A stretch of 64,000 bases of DNA from the NCBI RefSeq assembly GCF_011043735.1, contig NZ_JAAKGV010000002.1, forward strand, positions 124,001-188,000, in the 5' to 3' direction. Each line of letters starts with the position of its first letter. Positions within the stretch are counted from its first letter, which is position 1. The stretch comes from Methylobacterium sp. DB0501. Its GTDB lineage: Bacteria > Pseudomonadota > Alphaproteobacteria > Rhizobiales > Beijerinckiaceae. Under the pieces are notes generated by a model, which was not told the DNA's origin, made no database searches, and saw only the letters and a program-made list of their open reading frames with translations. Position numbers and translations under genes: made by a program. This document shows positions 42,910 through 52,776 of the stretch, piece after piece.

Positions 42910-45066
42910 ATGTTGTCCTTATCCAAGCTGGCCGTCAGGTTGCCCGCCACGATCGTCGGGCTCGCGCTCGTCAGCGCGAGCGTGATGGGCGGTTTGAGCT
43001 GGTATTCCGCGAAAAGCAGCCTCGTCTCGTCCGTCCAGGATACGCTGCGGCTCGCCGCGACCGCGACCGGCCAGGGCATCGCCATGACGGCCGAGCGGGC
43101 CCAGGCGGATTTCGTCGCCGCGGCCGGCCATCCGCAGGTGGCCTCGAACTTCACCGACCTGATCGAGACCCTCGATCCGGGCAAGCCCGACTATGCCGCG
43201 ATCCTCGCGGCCTTCCGGGCGCCGACGAGCGTCGAGGCGCGGCTCGCCTTCGACGGCGCGACGACGAACACGATGTATGGCCGCCGGCACGGCAAGGTGC
43301 AGGAGATCGCCCGCAAGCTCCTGAGCCATCCGGGCTACGCCGACCTGATGTTCCTCGATCCCGACGGCCGGATCGTCTACACGGCGACCAAGGGCGACGA
43401 CTTCGCCGCCTCGGTCACCGATCCGGCCCTGCGCGGGACCGGCCTCGCCCGGCTGTTCGAGCAGATGAAGGCAGCGGGCCCCGACGCGGTCTCCGTCGCG
43501 GACTTCGCCGCCTACCCGGTCGGCAGCGGTCCCTCGGCCTTCGTCGGCAAGCCGATGAGCCGGCGCGCCAACGTCGCCATGGGGACCGCGCAGGCGGTGG
43601 AGCGCGCCGGCTACGTCGTGATGCGGATCGCGCCCGCGCTGTTCGACCAGACCATGTCGCAGCGCGCCGGCCTCGGAGAGACCGGCCAGACCCTCGCGAT
43701 CGGCCCCGACGGACGGCTGCGGGCCAAGCCTCCCCTCGCGACGGGCGTCGCGGCCGGCTCGCTCTCGGGCGACCTCGGCATCACCCCGGACCGGGTCGCG
43801 GCGCAGGCGGCGTTCTCCTACGAGGCGCCGACGGGCCGCCGCATGGCGGTGAGCGCCGCCGTGCCGGTGCTCGGCGCGCGCTGGACGATGGTGGCGGAGC
43901 AGTCCGAGGCCGAGGCGCTCCAGGAGGTGGACGCCCTGTCGCGGATCCTCGTGCTGATCGGCCTCGGCGTGCTCGTCGGCACCGCGCTGCTCGGTCTCGT
44001 GATGTCGCGGGCGATCGTGCGTCCGCTCGCCGCGCTGACCGGGGCGCTGAAGGCCCTCGCCGCCCGCCAGACCCTCGACGAGGTGCCGGGCGTCCGGCGC
44101 CGCGACGAGATCGGCGACATCGCCCGGGCGGTGGTGATGATCCGCGACGTCTCCCTCGAGGAGGCGGCCCAGCAGCTCCAGACCACCGAGGCGGCGCGGC
44201 TGCGCGAGGAGCAGGCCAGGCGCAGCCTGCTGCGCGACCTCGCCGACCGGTTCGAAGTCTCGGTCGGCGCCATCGTCGCCCGCGTGTCGGGAGCGGCCGA
44301 GGGGCTGGCCGGCGCCTCCGGCGCCGTCACCCAGGCGGTCGAGGGTACGTCGTCCCGCTCGGTCAGCGTCGCGGCGGTCGCCCGGCAGACCAGCGGCAAT
44401 GTCGGCGCCGTCGCGGCGGCGGCCGAGGAACTCGGGGCGACCGTGGCGGAGATCGGCCGCCAGGTCACCCAGGCCGCCGGGATGTCGGCCGAGGCGGTGG
44501 CGCAGGCGCGGGATGCCGGCGGTACGATGGCGGAGCTGTCCGCCGCCGCCGCCCGCATCGGCGACGTTGTCGGCCTCGTCTCCCAGATCGCCTCGCAGAC
44601 CAACCTTCTGGCCCTGAACGCCACCATCGAGGCGGCCCGCGCCGGCGTGGCGGGACGCGGCTTCGCGGTGGTCGCCGCGGAGGTGAAGGAACTGGCCGGT
44701 CAGACCGCCAAGGCCACCGACGAGATCGGACGCCACGTCGCGGCGATCCAGTCCACCAGCCAGGGCGCCGGGGAGGCGATCACCGGCGTCACCGCCCAGA
44801 TCGAGGCGATGAGCCAGGTCTCGACCGGGATCGCCTCGGCGATCGAGGAGCAGGGCACGATGACCCACGAGATCGTACGCCAGATGGCCGAGGCGACGGA
44901 CGGCACCGCCGCGATGACGAGCGACATCGGCGCGGTCGCCGACGCCGCCGGCACCGCGGGCCGCGCCGCCGCCGAGGTGGCGCGGGTCTCCGACGACCTG
45001 ACGGACCAGTGCGCCCGCCTGCGCCAGGAGGTCGACGGCTTCCTCGCCAGCGTTCGCGCCGCCTGA
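42910..45066 (+). CDS. Methyl-accepting chemotaxis protein with large periplasmic sensor
   Basis: 718 residues, inner membrane. TM1 ([20 protein letters not shown]), a periplasmic sensor of about 280 residues in which [20 protein letters not shown] resembles a Cache-type strand pair, TM2 ([20 protein letters not shown]), HAMP, then the signalling hairpin with [20 protein letters not shown] and flanking methylation-type repeats. ATG 42910 is the first start giving a short cytoplasmic N-terminus. The sensor differs from that of the chemoreceptor at 23.5 kb, so the ligand likely differs. A strong hairpin follows the stop. Confidence 0.9.
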   Translation: MLSLSKLAVRLPATIVGLALVSASVMGGLSWYSAKSSLVSSVQDTLRLAATATGQGIAMTAERAQADFVAAAGHPQVASNFTDLIETLDPGKPDYAAILAAFRAPTSVEARLAFDGATTNTMYGRRHGKVQEIARKLLSHPGYADLMFLDPDGRIVYTATKGDDFAASVTDPALRGTGLARLFEQMKAAGPDAVSVADFAAYPVGSGPSAFVGKPMSRRANVAMGTAQAVERAGYVVMRIAPALFDQTMSQRAGLGETGQTLAIGPDGRLRAKPPLATGVAAGSLSGDLGITPDRVAAQAAFSYEAPTGRRMAVSAAVPVLGARWTMVAEQSEAEALQEVDALSRILVLIGLGVLVGTALLGLVMSRAIVRPLAALTGALKALAARQTLDEVPGVRRRDEIGDIARAVVMIRDVSLEEAAQQLQTTEAARLREEQARRSLLRDLADRFEVSVGAIVARVSGAAEGLAGASGAVTQAVEGTSSRSVSVAAVARQTSGNVGAVAAAAEELGATVAEIGRQVTQAAGMSAEAVAQARDAGGTMAELSAAAARIGDVVGLVSQIASQTNLLALNATIEAARAGVAGRGFAVVAAEVKELAGQTAKATDEIGRHVAAIQSTSQGAGEAITGVTAQIEAMSQVSTGIASAIEEQGTMTHEIVRQMAEATDGTAAMTSDIGAVADAAGTAGRAAAEVARVSDDLTDQCARLRQEVDGFLASVRAA

Positions 45067-45071
45067 CGGGT

Positions 45072-45104
45072 CCGGCGCGCCCCCGGGGAAAGGGGGCGCG
45101 CCGG
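45072..45104 (+). terminator. Strong hairpin after the second chemoreceptor
   Basis: Perfect 13-bp arms CCGGCGCGCCCCC (45072-45084) and GGGGGCGCGCCGG (45092-45104) with a 7-nt loop, six bases past the stop. No U-run follows, so it is a likely 3'-end hairpin. Confidence 0.55.
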
Positions 45105-45171
45105 GGTCAACGGTCCCCCTTGCGAGCCCGCTCGACCGGCTCGGACGAAGCCGGCGCACCCGCAACGAAGT

Positions 45172-45213
45172 CCATCCCGGGGCCCGCGCGGCGGAGCCCG
45201 GAACGACATGCAG
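45172..45213. repeat. REP-like element
   Basis: CATCCCGGGGCCCGCGCGG and GGAGCCCGGAACGACATG form a REP-like imperfect palindrome akin to those at 36168 and 36958. It lies between the chemoreceptor and the esterase. Confidence 0.45.
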
Positions 45214-45309
45214 GGTGTCGGGTCCGTTGCGCCATCCACACGAAGCCCGATCGATACCCTCTCCCGAAGCCCTCGTCCGGAACCGGTATCGAGGCTTTCG
45301 GCGACGGCG

Positions 45310-46455
45310 CTATTTGGCGAGATGCCGGTCGAAGAAGCCGGCGATTTCCGTAAACACCGCCTTCGTCTCCGGCGCCGTGTCGTCGCGGATGTAATGGGCG
45401 TGCGACTGCCCCTCGCCGACCTGCAGGACGGCCTCGACGCCGGCCTCCCGCAGCTTGCGGTGCACCCGCACGGTGTTCGACAGGAGGAGGTCGCGGGTGC
45501 CGGTGGTCAGGATCGTCGGCGGAAAGCCGTGCATGTCGCCGTAGACCGGCGATAGCATCGGGTCCTTCAGGTCGTGACCGTTGGCGTAGACCTTGGCCCC
45601 GGCGTCGCAGAAGCCGTCGGGCGAGACCAGCACGTTGTCGAGCATCGCATTGGTGACGAAGCTGTCGCCGACCTTGGTGGTGTCCGACATCGGCGTGCCG
45701 GGGGCGATCGCCGCGGGCAGCGGCAGCCCCTCCTGCTTGGCCCGCAGCACCATGGCGAGGGTCAGCGCACCGCCCGCCGAGGTGCCGAAGATCGCCGTCT
45801 TCCTCGGGTCGGTCGTCTTCACGACCGCCCTCCACACCGTCATGGCGTCGTCGTGGGCGGCCGGATAGGTCGCCTCAGGCGGCATCCGGTAATCGACCGA
45901 GATCACCTTGAACCGGCCGAACCCGGCCATGAAGATCGCCTCCGGCAGGCCGGCCTCGCCGGGATTGAGCACGTAGCAGCCGCCATGGACGTGGACGAGG
46001 ACCCGGTCGCGGTTCGCCGCCGGGATGTCGTCCGGCGTGACGATGAAGGCCCGCACGCCGTCGATGGTGGTGCGCTCGACCTTGACCTTGAGGCGCGCGA
46101 GCATCCCGGGCACCTGCTTGGCGAGCGCCGCCGCACCCGCCTCGGCGACCGGCTTCCACTCCTCGCCGGTCTTCGGCTGGATGGCCCAGTTCTGGCGGAG
46201 CGGCGCGCCGATGATCTTCGCCATCTGCGGGCTGACGTCGCCCGGCACCGGCACGCTCTTGGCCGGCACCTGCAAGGGCCCCGTCATTGGAGCCGGAGCC
46301 GCCTGCGCCGGAGCCACCTGGGCCGGAGTCACCTGGGCCGGAGTCACCTGCGCCGTGGCATCCTGTGGCGGGGCGTTCTGCGCGGCCGCGGACGTGACGG
46401 CGGCGAGGCCCGCCAGGACAGCCAGCCCGGTGACGCGGCGCGAATGAAACACCAT
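45310..46455 (-). CDS. Secreted alpha/beta-hydrolase (HSL/acetyl-esterase family)
   Basis: 381 residues. Signal peptide RRVTGLAVLAGLAAVTSAAA, a short linker of four QVTPA-like 5-residue repeats, then a hormone-sensitive-lipase-type fold: oxyanion HVHGGCYVL, nucleophile IFGTSAGGALTL, the Asp region TGTRDLLLSNT, and His in GQSHAHYI. Predicted periplasmic esterase for short acyl or acetyl substrates. ATG 46455 with AGGAA upstream is preferred; an upstream extension reads through a dispersed repeat. Neighbour across a divergent region is an orphan binding protein. Confidence 0.83.
   Translation of the reverse strand: MVFHSRRVTGLAVLAGLAAVTSAAAQNAPPQDATAQVTPAQVTPAQVAPAQAAPAPMTGPLQVPAKSVPVPGDVSPQMAKIIGAPLRQNWAIQPKTGEEWKPVAEAGAAALAKQVPGMLARLKVKVERTTIDGVRAFIVTPDDIPAANRDRVLVHVHGGCYVLNPGEAGLPEAIFMAGFGRFKVISVDYRMPPEATYPAAHDDAMTVWRAVVKTTDPRKTAIFGTSAGGALTLAMVLRAKQEGLPLPAAIAPGTPMSDTTKVGDSFVTNAMLDNVLVSPDGFCDAGAKVYANGHDLKDPMLSPVYGDMHGFPPTILTTGTRDLLLSNTVRVHRKLREAGVEAVLQVGEGQSHAHYIRDDTAPETKAVFTEIAGFFDRHLAK
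46292..46351. repeat. Four 15-bp tandem repeats inside the esterase gene
   Basis: Units at 46292, 46307, 46322 and 46337 share GCCGGAGYCRCCTGS. They encode the Gln-Val-Thr-Pro-Ala-type linker after the signal peptide, and copy number may vary between strains. Confidence 0.8.
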
Positions 46456-46800
46456 GAGCTCGTTCCTCCCTGGAGACCGCCCGCACCGTCTCGTGCGACG
46501 CTCGGCGGCCGAGGGAGAGTCTAAGCAGACTTGCCTTGGCAGGCCAACGCTTCGTCCGCGTAGACTCTTGTTTTGTCGCGGATTTTTATCGCAGAACCGG
46601 CAACCGCTCTGGCGAAATCTGATGAGGGCGCGCGACGACGGTTGCACAGGGATCGGCGATGCCGCCCATGCATGCCGCCGCTCCGCGTCGCGATCGCGCC
46701 AAGGGCGCCGGTCGTCCCCCCGAACGATCGTCGCGCTTGACGATCGCCGCCGCGTGTCGCCTCCTGTCCGAACAATAATGACGGGTCGGGAGGAAATGTG
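46456..46800. other. 345-bp divergent region with dispersed repeat copy
   Basis: Separates the divergent esterase and binding-protein starts. Contains repeat copy B (46520-46622) and a run of GC-rich sequence before the ribosome-binding site of the 46801 gene. No gene seen. Confidence 0.5.
46520..46622 (-). repeat. Dispersed repeat, copy B (inverted relative to copy A)
   Basis: Reverse complement begins CAGATTTCGCCAGAGCGG and ends GGCAAGTCTGCTTAGA, matching copy A at 22741-22843 over its full length at roughly 85%. Here it lies upstream of the esterase start. Confidence 0.8.
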
Positions 46801-48006
46801 ATGATCGTGAAGCGGTTGCTGTTATCCGCCGGGTGCCTCGTGCTCTCGGCGCTGCCCGCTCTGGCGCAGATCAAGATCAAGGTCGGCGTCCTGAACGACA
46901 TGTCGGGCGTCTACTCGGATATCGGCGGAAAGGGCTCGGTCGCCGCGGCGCAACTGGCGGTGGAAGATTTCGCGGCCAACAACAAGGACGTCACGGTCGA
47001 GATCGTGGCGGCCGATCACCAGAACAAGCCGGATGTCGGCGCCGGCATCGCGCGGCAATGGTACGACCGGGACGGCGTCGACGCCATCTTCGACGTCCCG
47101 ACCTCCTCCGTCGCCCTCGCGGTGAGCCAGATCACCCGCGAGAAGAACAAGATCTTCATCAATTCCGGCGCCGGCAGCACCGACCTGACCGGGCCGCAAT
47201 GCTCGCCCAATACCGTCCACTGGACCTACGACACCTACGCGCTCGCCAACGGCACCGGCGGCGCCATGGTCAAGCGCGGCGGCGATACCTGGTTCTTCCT
47301 GACCGCCGACTACGCCTTCGGGCAATCGCTCCAGAACGAGACCGCCGCCGTCGTCACCCGCAACGGCGGCAAGGTCCTCGGCGCGGCCAAGGTGCCGTTC
47401 CCGGCGAGCGACTTCTCGTCCTTCCTGCTCCAGGCGCAAGGATCGGGCGCCAAGGTGATCGGTCTCGCCAATGCCGGCGGCGACACGATCAACGCCGTCA
47501 AGCAGGCGCATGAATTCGGCATCACCCAGGGCGGGCAGAAGCTCGCGGCGCTGCTGTTCTACGCCCAGGACGCCAAGGCGCTGGGCCTCGAGGTCGCCAA
47601 GGGGCTGGTGCTGACGGAAGCCTTCTACTGGGACCTGAACGACGGGACCCGGGCCTTCTCGGAGCGCTTCGCCAAGCGCGCGAACGGCAACATGCCGAGC
47701 ATGAACCAGGCCGGCGTCTATGGCGGGCTGATGCACTACCTAAAGGCGGTGGCGGCGACGAAGTCGAAGGACGCCAAGGTTGTGATGGACTGGATGAAGG
47801 CCAACCCGGCCGACGATCCGCTGTTCGGCAGGAGCACCATCCGGCCCGACGGTCGCACGATCCACGACATGTACCTGTTCGAGGTCAAGAAGCCCTCCGA
47901 GTCGAAGGGCCCCTGGGACGTCTACAACAAGCTCGCGACGATTCCCGGCGACCAGGCCTTCAAGCCGCTGAATCAGGGCGGCTGCCCGTTGGTCGGCAAG
48001 AGCTGA
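46801..48006 (+). CDS. ABC transporter substrate-binding protein (HAAT family), orphan
   Basis: 401 residues. Sec signal peptide MIVKRLLLSAGCLVLSALPA with an ALA cleavage site, then a type I binding fold: IKIKVGVLNDMSGVYSDIGG, FINSGAGSTDLTGPQCSPNT. ATG 46801 follows GGGAGGAA. No permease or ATPase is nearby; the gene ends 17 bp from the convergent paoC-like gene. Members near oxidoreductases often bind aromatic or amino-acid-like compounds. The actual ligand is unknown. Confidence 0.86.
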   Translation: MIVKRLLLSAGCLVLSALPALAQIKIKVGVLNDMSGVYSDIGGKGSVAAAQLAVEDFAANNKDVTVEIVAADHQNKPDVGAGIARQWYDRDGVDAIFDVPTSSVALAVSQITREKNKIFINSGAGSTDLTGPQCSPNTVHWTYDTYALANGTGGAMVKRGGDTWFFLTADYAFGQSLQNETAAVVTRNGGKVLGAAKVPFPASDFSSFLLQAQGSGAKVIGLANAGGDTINAVKQAHEFGITQGGQKLAALLFYAQDAKALGLEVAKGLVLTEAFYWDLNDGTRAFSERFAKRANGNMPSMNQAGVYGGLMHYLKAVAATKSKDAKVVMDWMKANPADDPLFGRSTIRPDGRTIHDMYLFEVKKPSESKGPWDVYNKLATIPGDQAFKPLNQGGCPLVGKS

Positions 48007-48023
48007 GGCATGGCTCCGAGACG

Positions 48024-50249
48024 CTACGCCCGCCGCTGCCCGGTCTCCTTCGCGGCAAACCCCTCCAGGATCTTGTCCAAGGTCAGCGGATAATCCCGGA
48101 TCCGGATCCCGGTCGCGTTGTAGACCGCGTTCGCCACCGCGGCCCCCGCGCCGCAGATGCCGAGCTCGCCCAGCCCCTTGCTCTTCAGCGGGTTCGCCTT
48201 GTCGTCGAGCTCGGGCAGGAACACCGCGTCGATGTCCGGCAGGTCGGCATGGACCGGGACGTGGTACTCGGCGAGGTCGTGGTTGACGAAGGTGCCGTAG
48301 CGGGGATCGACCTCGATCGCCTCCATGAGGGCTGCGCCGACGCCGAACACCATCCCGCCGATCGCCTGCGAGCGCGCGGTCTTCGGGTTGAGGATGCGCC
48401 CGCCGGTGAACACGCCGAGCATCCGCCGCAGCCGGATCTCACCGGTGTCGGCGTCGACCCCGACCTCGGCGAAATGCGCGCCGTAGGAATATTGCGAGAA
48501 TTTCTTCTCGTTCTCGCCCGGCTTGATCTCGCCCTCGGCTTCCAGGCCGGAGCCGATCAGGTCGCGCAACGATGCCGAGCGGTTGCCCGAGGTGATCCGA
48601 CCCTCGGAGAAGACCGCGTTCTTCGGCTCCAGATCGGTCTTCGCCAGGAGCTGCCCGCGCAGGGCCTCGCAGGCCATGTAGAGCGCCGAGCCGGACGAGG
48701 CGGCGCCGAACGAGCCGCCGGATCCGGACGACATCGGATCGGCGGTGTCGCCGAGGATCATCCGCACCTGCGCGACTTGCACGCCCAGCATCTCGGCGGC
48801 GATCTGGCTCAGGATCGTATAGGTGCCGGTGCCGATATCGGTCATCGCCATCCGGGCGGTGAGCGTCCCGTCGGGGTCGAGGCGCACCCGCGCCTTGGCG
48901 GGTTGGAGCGGGTTGAGGCGGGCCGCCGCCGAGACGCCGGTACCGACCATCCACTGGCCGTCCCGGGTCGCACCGGGTTTCGGGTTGCGCTTGTCCCAGC
49001 CGAAGCGGCGCGCGCCCTCCTGCAGGCAGGGCACCAGCTGGCGGGTCGAGAACGGGACGTGCTTCTCCGGGTCCTGGGCCGGCTCGTTGCGGATGCGCAG
49101 CTCGATCGGATCGAGGTTCAGCGCCTCGGCCAGTTCGTCCATGGCGCATTCGAAGGCCAGCATGCCGACCGCCTCGCCGGGCGCCCGCATCGAGGAGGCG
49201 AGCGGCAAGTTGAGGTTCGCCAGACGATGCGCCGTCAGGCGGTTCGGCGCGGCGTAGAGCGAGCGGGTGACGTTGGCCGAGGTCTCGAAGAAGCTGTCGC
49301 CCGGCGCCGTGTCGGACCAGGATTCGTGCGCGATGGCCGAGAGCTTGCCGTCCCGGTCGGCGCCGAGGCGGACCCGCTGCACCGTGTCCGAGCGCCGCGA
49401 CGTGACGTGGAAGACCTGCTGGCGGGTGAGCGCGATCTTCACCGGCCGGCCGTTCAGGTTCTTCGAGGCCAAAGCCGCCAGGATCGCGTCGGCCTGGGGC
49501 TGGAGCTTGCCGCCGAACCCGCCGCCGACGAAGCGGCTGATCAACCGGACCTTGTCCTTCGGCAGCTTGAACACCGAGGCGAGGGCGTCCTGGCCGCGAT
49601 TCGGCATCTGGTTGGCGGTGATGAGGGTGACGTGATCGCCCTCCCAGGTCGCGATCGTGGCGTGCGGCTCCATCATCGCATGGCTCTGCACCGGCGTGGT
49701 GTAGCGCGCGTCGATCTTGACCGGGGCGGCGGCGAAGCCGGCCTCGAAATCGCCGAGGGACGAATCCGGCGGCGTCCTCGCCTTCTCGGGCTTCTTCGCC
49801 TCGGCCAGCGCGTCGGCGAGGACGTAGGCGCCCTTCTGCTCGTCGTAAGCGACGCGGATGGCGGCGGCCGCGGCGCGGGCCTCCTCGAAGCTCTCCGCGA
49901 CGACGAGGGCGACCGGCTGGCCCCAATGCCCGATCTCGGTATCGGCCAGGAGCGGGCCGACCTGCTCCTTCCTCTCGCCCTGGGGCGGCACGTTGCGGTG
50001 GGTGAGCACATGGACGACGCCCGGCATCCGCTCGGCGGCCGCGGTGTCTATGTCGCGGATGCGACCCTTGGCGATCGTCGCCGTGACGACGAAGCCGTAA
50101 CCGGGATTTGCCATCTCCCGGCTCTCGTAGGCGTAGGTCGCCTGCCCGGTGACCTTGAGCGGGCCGTCGACCCGGTCGATCGGCCGGCCCACCGGGCCGT
50201 CGGGTTGCGTGTCGAGGGGCGTGACGCCGATCGGCTGGCTCATGTCCAT
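48024..50249 (-). CDS. paoC: Aldehyde oxidoreductase molybdenum-binding subunit (PaoC-like)
   Basis: 741 residues, close to E. coli PaoC. The molybdopterin-cytosine-dinucleotide subunit of a xanthine-oxidase-family enzyme. Family blocks: RFVGGGFGGKLQPQADAILA, substrate-channel ASSMRAPGEAVGMLAFECAM, and the catalytic Glu in KGLGELGICGAG. Together with PaoA and PaoB it would oxidise aldehydes (often aromatic) to acids in the periplasm. Third gene of a three-gene minus-strand operon. A maturation factor (XdhC/PaoD-like) is not next to it. Confidence 0.9.
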   Translation of the reverse strand: MDMSQPIGVTPLDTQPDGPVGRPIDRVDGPLKVTGQATYAYESREMANPGYGFVVTATIAKGRIRDIDTAAAERMPGVVHVLTHRNVPPQGERKEQVGPLLADTEIGHWGQPVALVVAESFEEARAAAAAIRVAYDEQKGAYVLADALAEAKKPEKARTPPDSSLGDFEAGFAAAPVKIDARYTTPVQSHAMMEPHATIATWEGDHVTLITANQMPNRGQDALASVFKLPKDKVRLISRFVGGGFGGKLQPQADAILAALASKNLNGRPVKIALTRQQVFHVTSRRSDTVQRVRLGADRDGKLSAIAHESWSDTAPGDSFFETSANVTRSLYAAPNRLTAHRLANLNLPLASSMRAPGEAVGMLAFECAMDELAEALNLDPIELRIRNEPAQDPEKHVPFSTRQLVPCLQEGARRFGWDKRNPKPGATRDGQWMVGTGVSAAARLNPLQPAKARVRLDPDGTLTARMAMTDIGTGTYTILSQIAAEMLGVQVAQVRMILGDTADPMSSGSGGSFGAASSGSALYMACEALRGQLLAKTDLEPKNAVFSEGRITSGNRSASLRDLIGSGLEAEGEIKPGENEKKFSQYSYGAHFAEVGVDADTGEIRLRRMLGVFTGGRILNPKTARSQAIGGMVFGVGAALMEAIEVDPRYGTFVNHDLAEYHVPVHADLPDIDAVFLPELDDKANPLKSKGLGELGICGAGAAVANAVYNATGIRIRDYPLTLDKILEGFAAKETGQRRA

Positions 50250-50271
50250 GGCTGTTCTCCGAGTCCGGCGA

Positions 50272-51240
50272 TCAGGCGCGCATCGCGTCCGCGACGGCCG
50301 CCGCGAGGGTGCGCTTGGCGAGCGGGATCTTGAAGTCGTTGGCGCCGTAGCCGCGGGCGCCCCGCAGGGCCGCCTCGCCGGCAGCGCCGACGCCCTCGCG
50401 CACCAAGGCTGCTTCCGCTTCCGCCACCCGCCAGGGCTTGTGGGCGAGGCCGCCGAAGGCGAGGCGGGCCGAGCGCACCTTATCGCCGTCGGCTTCGATC
50501 ACCGCTGCCACCGACACGAGGGCGAAGGCGTAGGAGGCACGGTCCCGCACCTTGCGGTAGACGTGGCGGCCCTTGACCGGCACCGGCAGGGTCACCGCGG
50601 TGATGATCTCGCCGGGCTTCAAGGTCGTCTCGACCTGCGGCGTGTCGCCGGGCAGGCGATGCAGGTCGGCGATCGGGATCCGTCGCTCGGCGCCCTCCGG
50701 CGTCACGGTCTCGACCGTGGCGTCGAGCGCCCGCATGGCCACCGCCATGTCCGAGGGGTGGGTGGCGATGCAGTGCTCCGAGGTGCCGACCACCGCCAGG
50801 ATGCGGTTGAACCCCTGGAGCGCCGAGCAGCCGGAGCCAGGCTGGCGTTTGTTGCACGGCATCGCGGTGTCGTAGAAATACGGGCAGCGGGTGCGCTGCA
50901 AGAGGTTGCCGGCGGTGGTCGCCTTGTTGCGCAACTGGCCCGAGGCGCCGGCGAGGAGCGCGCGGGAGAGCACGCCGTAATCGCGCCGCACCCGCTCGTC
51001 GGCGGCCAGATCCGAGTTCCGCACCATGGCGCCGATGCGAAGCCCGCCGTCCGGGGTCGCCTCGATCTTATCGAGCGGCAGGCGGTTGACGTCGACGAGG
51101 TGGGCCGGCGTCTCGATCTGCAGCTTCATCAGGTCGAGGAGGTTGGTGCCCCCGGCGATGAAGCGGGCATTCGGCTGCCCGGCGACGGCCCTGGCGGCCT
51201 CGGCCACGCTGGCGGGGCGCTCGTAGGTGAAAGCCTTCAT
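50272..51240 (-). CDS. paoB: Aldehyde oxidoreductase FAD subunit with extra FeS cluster (PaoB-like)
   Basis: 322 residues. FAD-binding blocks [36 protein letters not shown] and a C-terminal CO-dehydrogenase-flavoprotein-like domain. The loop [16 protein letters not shown] followed by GSGCSALQG carries three Cys, plus others, matching the extra [4Fe-4S]-binding loop of PaoB. ATG 51240 lies 10 bp downstream of the PaoA stop. Transfers electrons between the 2Fe-2S subunit and acceptor. Confidence 0.9.
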   Translation of the reverse strand: MKAFTYERPASVAEAARAVAGQPNARFIAGGTNLLDLMKLQIETPAHLVDVNRLPLDKIEATPDGGLRIGAMVRNSDLAADERVRRDYGVLSRALLAGASGQLRNKATTAGNLLQRTRCPYFYDTAMPCNKRQPGSGCSALQGFNRILAVVGTSEHCIATHPSDMAVAMRALDATVETVTPEGAERRIPIADLHRLPGDTPQVETTLKPGEIITAVTLPVPVKGRHVYRKVRDRASYAFALVSVAAVIEADGDKVRSARLAFGGLAHKPWRVAEAEAALVREGVGAAGEAALRGARGYGANDFKIPLAKRTLAAAVADAMRA

Positions 51241-51250
51241 GGTCGCCCCC

Positions 51251-51925
51251 TCAGAGCCGGGTCGCCGCGCCGCCGGCATCCCGGATCGCCGCGACGATGT
51301 TCGGATAGGCGGCGCAGCGGCAGATGTTGCCGCTCATCCGCTCGCGGATCTCCGCATCGGTCAGGGCAACGGTCGCGGTGAGATCCTGCGTCACGGTGCT
51401 GGGCCAGCCGGCCTTGGCCTCGTTCAGCATGCCGGCGGCCGAGCAGATCTGGCCGGGCGTGCAGTAGCCGCACTGGAAGCCGTCATGCCGGACGAAGGCG
51501 GCCTGAAGCGGGTGCAGGGCATCGCCTTCCGCCAGGCCCTCGATGGTCCGGATCTCGTCGCCCTCGTGCATCACCGCCAGCGTCAGGCAGGAATTGATCC
51601 GCCGGCCGTTCACCAGCACCGTGCAGGCGCCGCACTGGCCGTGATCGCAGCCCTTCTTCGAGCCGGTGAGGCCGATGCGCTCGCGGAGCGCATCGAGGAG
51701 CGTGGTGCGCGGATCGACCTCGAGGGGCCGCGCCTGGCCGTTGACCTGAAGGGTCACCGGCATGCGGGGCGTCGCCGGCTCGGCGGCCAGCGCCGGGGGC
51801 ACCTGCAGTGCCGAAGGGGCAGCGGCCTGGACACGGCCGGAAAAGCCCAGCACCGCAGCCGCCGCGACGCCGCTCTCCAGTACGCTCCGGCGCGTCAGTC
51901 GCGGCGCGGAATCCGATTGATCCAT
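51251..51925 (-). CDS. paoA: Aldehyde oxidoreductase 2Fe-2S subunit (PaoA-like), Tat-exported
   Basis: 224 residues. A Tat signal [20 protein letters not shown], a plant-type ferredoxin cluster ([20 protein letters not shown], then INSCLTL), and a second cluster domain ([36 protein letters not shown]). It would bring the assembled PaoABC complex to the periplasm. First gene of the operon. Confidence 0.92.
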   Translation of the reverse strand: MDQSDSAPRLTRRSVLESGVAAAAVLGFSGRVQAAAPSALQVPPALAAEPATPRMPVTLQVNGQARPLEVDPRTTLLDALRERIGLTGSKKGCDHGQCGACTVLVNGRRINSCLTLAVMHEGDEIRTIEGLAEGDALHPLQAAFVRHDGFQCGYCTPGQICSAAGMLNEAKAGWPSTVTQDLTATVALTDAEIRERMSGNICRCAAYPNIVAAIRDAGGAATRL

Positions 51926-52177
51926 GGTGCCTCCCGGCCCGAGTCGAGGTGACGGCGCGAGGGCGCCTGCGCCGGCTCGGCCGTTGGGCCGCGACGCGAT
52001 TGCTCACCAAACGTTCTGGAGGGTGGAGGGGTCCCGGAGGGGGCACGGGTGCGGCATCACGTGCCCAGCCGGGCATCCACACCGGGCGACTTCGACGCTG
52101 GGGGGCACCGTGGCGATGGTCCGCGCCTCCGTCCTTCGTGCCACAACTCTTCGCGCCACGAACCTTCACTGACGTAA

Positions 52178-52185
52178 CGTTAACG
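52178..52185. promoter_or_regulatory. Palindrome upstream of brnT
   Basis: CGTTAACG, within a TAACGTTA-rich stretch 26 bp upstream of the brnT start. BrnA-type antitoxins repress their own operon by binding inverted repeats, so this is a candidate operator. Confidence 0.4.
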
Positions 52186-52210
52186 ATCCGTGGACGACTG
52201 GAGGCTGGTC

Positions 52211-52498
52211 GTGCGGTTCGAATGGGATCCCGCCAAGGCGCGCAGCAACCTCGTCAAGCACGGCGTTTCCTTCGACGCTGCGATGGCGGTTTGGGACGAT
52301 CCGCTCCACGTCATCGTGCCGGACCGCATCGAAGCGGGCGAGCAGCGCCGGCATGTGCTCGGGATGGTGGGAGCGGTGACGATCCTGGTTGTCGTTCATA
52401 CATATCCGGATCCGGATGACGATCTTGTCATTCGCATCATCGGGGCGCGGCGCGCGACCACTCACGAAAGGAAGCGCTATGAGCAGGACGGTGCTTAG
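52211..52498 (+). CDS. brnT: BrnT-family ribonuclease toxin
   Basis: 95 residues. RFEWDPAKARSNLVKHGVSF and the C-terminal RIIGARRATTHERKRYE are BrnT hallmarks (RelE-like RNase that stops translation). A GTG at 52211 after GGAGG matches the family start; GTG 52190 is an alternative. Overlaps the antitoxin gene by 20 bp. The stretch has lower GC than its neighbours, suggesting acquisition. Confidence 0.88.
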   Translation: MRFEWDPAKARSNLVKHGVSFDAAMAVWDDPLHVIVPDRIEAGEQRRHVLGMVGAVTILVVVHTYPDPDDDLVIRIIGARRATTHERKRYEQDGA

Positions 52499-52769
52499 CG
52501 CGGAGGAATTGGAGCAATTGGCCGCTCTCGCAGCCCGGCCGGATCACGAGATCGATACGGACGACATCCCGGAGGCGCCGGCCGAGAATTGGCGCCATGC
52601 GCGGCGAGGCCCAGGCCGTCCTCCCGTCGAGCAGGCGGTGACGATCCGCCTCGATGGCGATGTCGTGTCGTGGTTCAAACGGCATGCCTCGGGCAAGGAA
52701 GGGTATCAGGCCGAAATCAGCCGCGTGCTGCGCCGCTACGTCGACGAGGCCGTCAAACGCTCCGCTTGA
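52479..52769 (+). CDS. brnA: BrnA-family antitoxin
   Basis: 96 residues. Acidic N-terminus for toxin binding; C-terminal ribbon-helix-helix-like VTIRLDGDVVSWFKRHASGK and ISRVLRRYVDEAV for DNA binding. Follows and overlaps brnT, the order typical of the BrnTA module. Convergent with ureF, seven bases away. Confidence 0.87.
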   Translation: MSRTVLSAEELEQLAALAARPDHEIDTDDIPEAPAENWRHARRGPGRPPVEQAVTIRLDGDVVSWFKRHASGKEGYQAEISRVLRRYVDEAVKRSA

Positions 52770-52776
52770 CGGCGTC

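Noticed and set aside
52190..52210. Upstream GTG start for brnT
   Set aside because: Adds residues outside the family's usual start and lies before the GGAGG ribosome-binding site.
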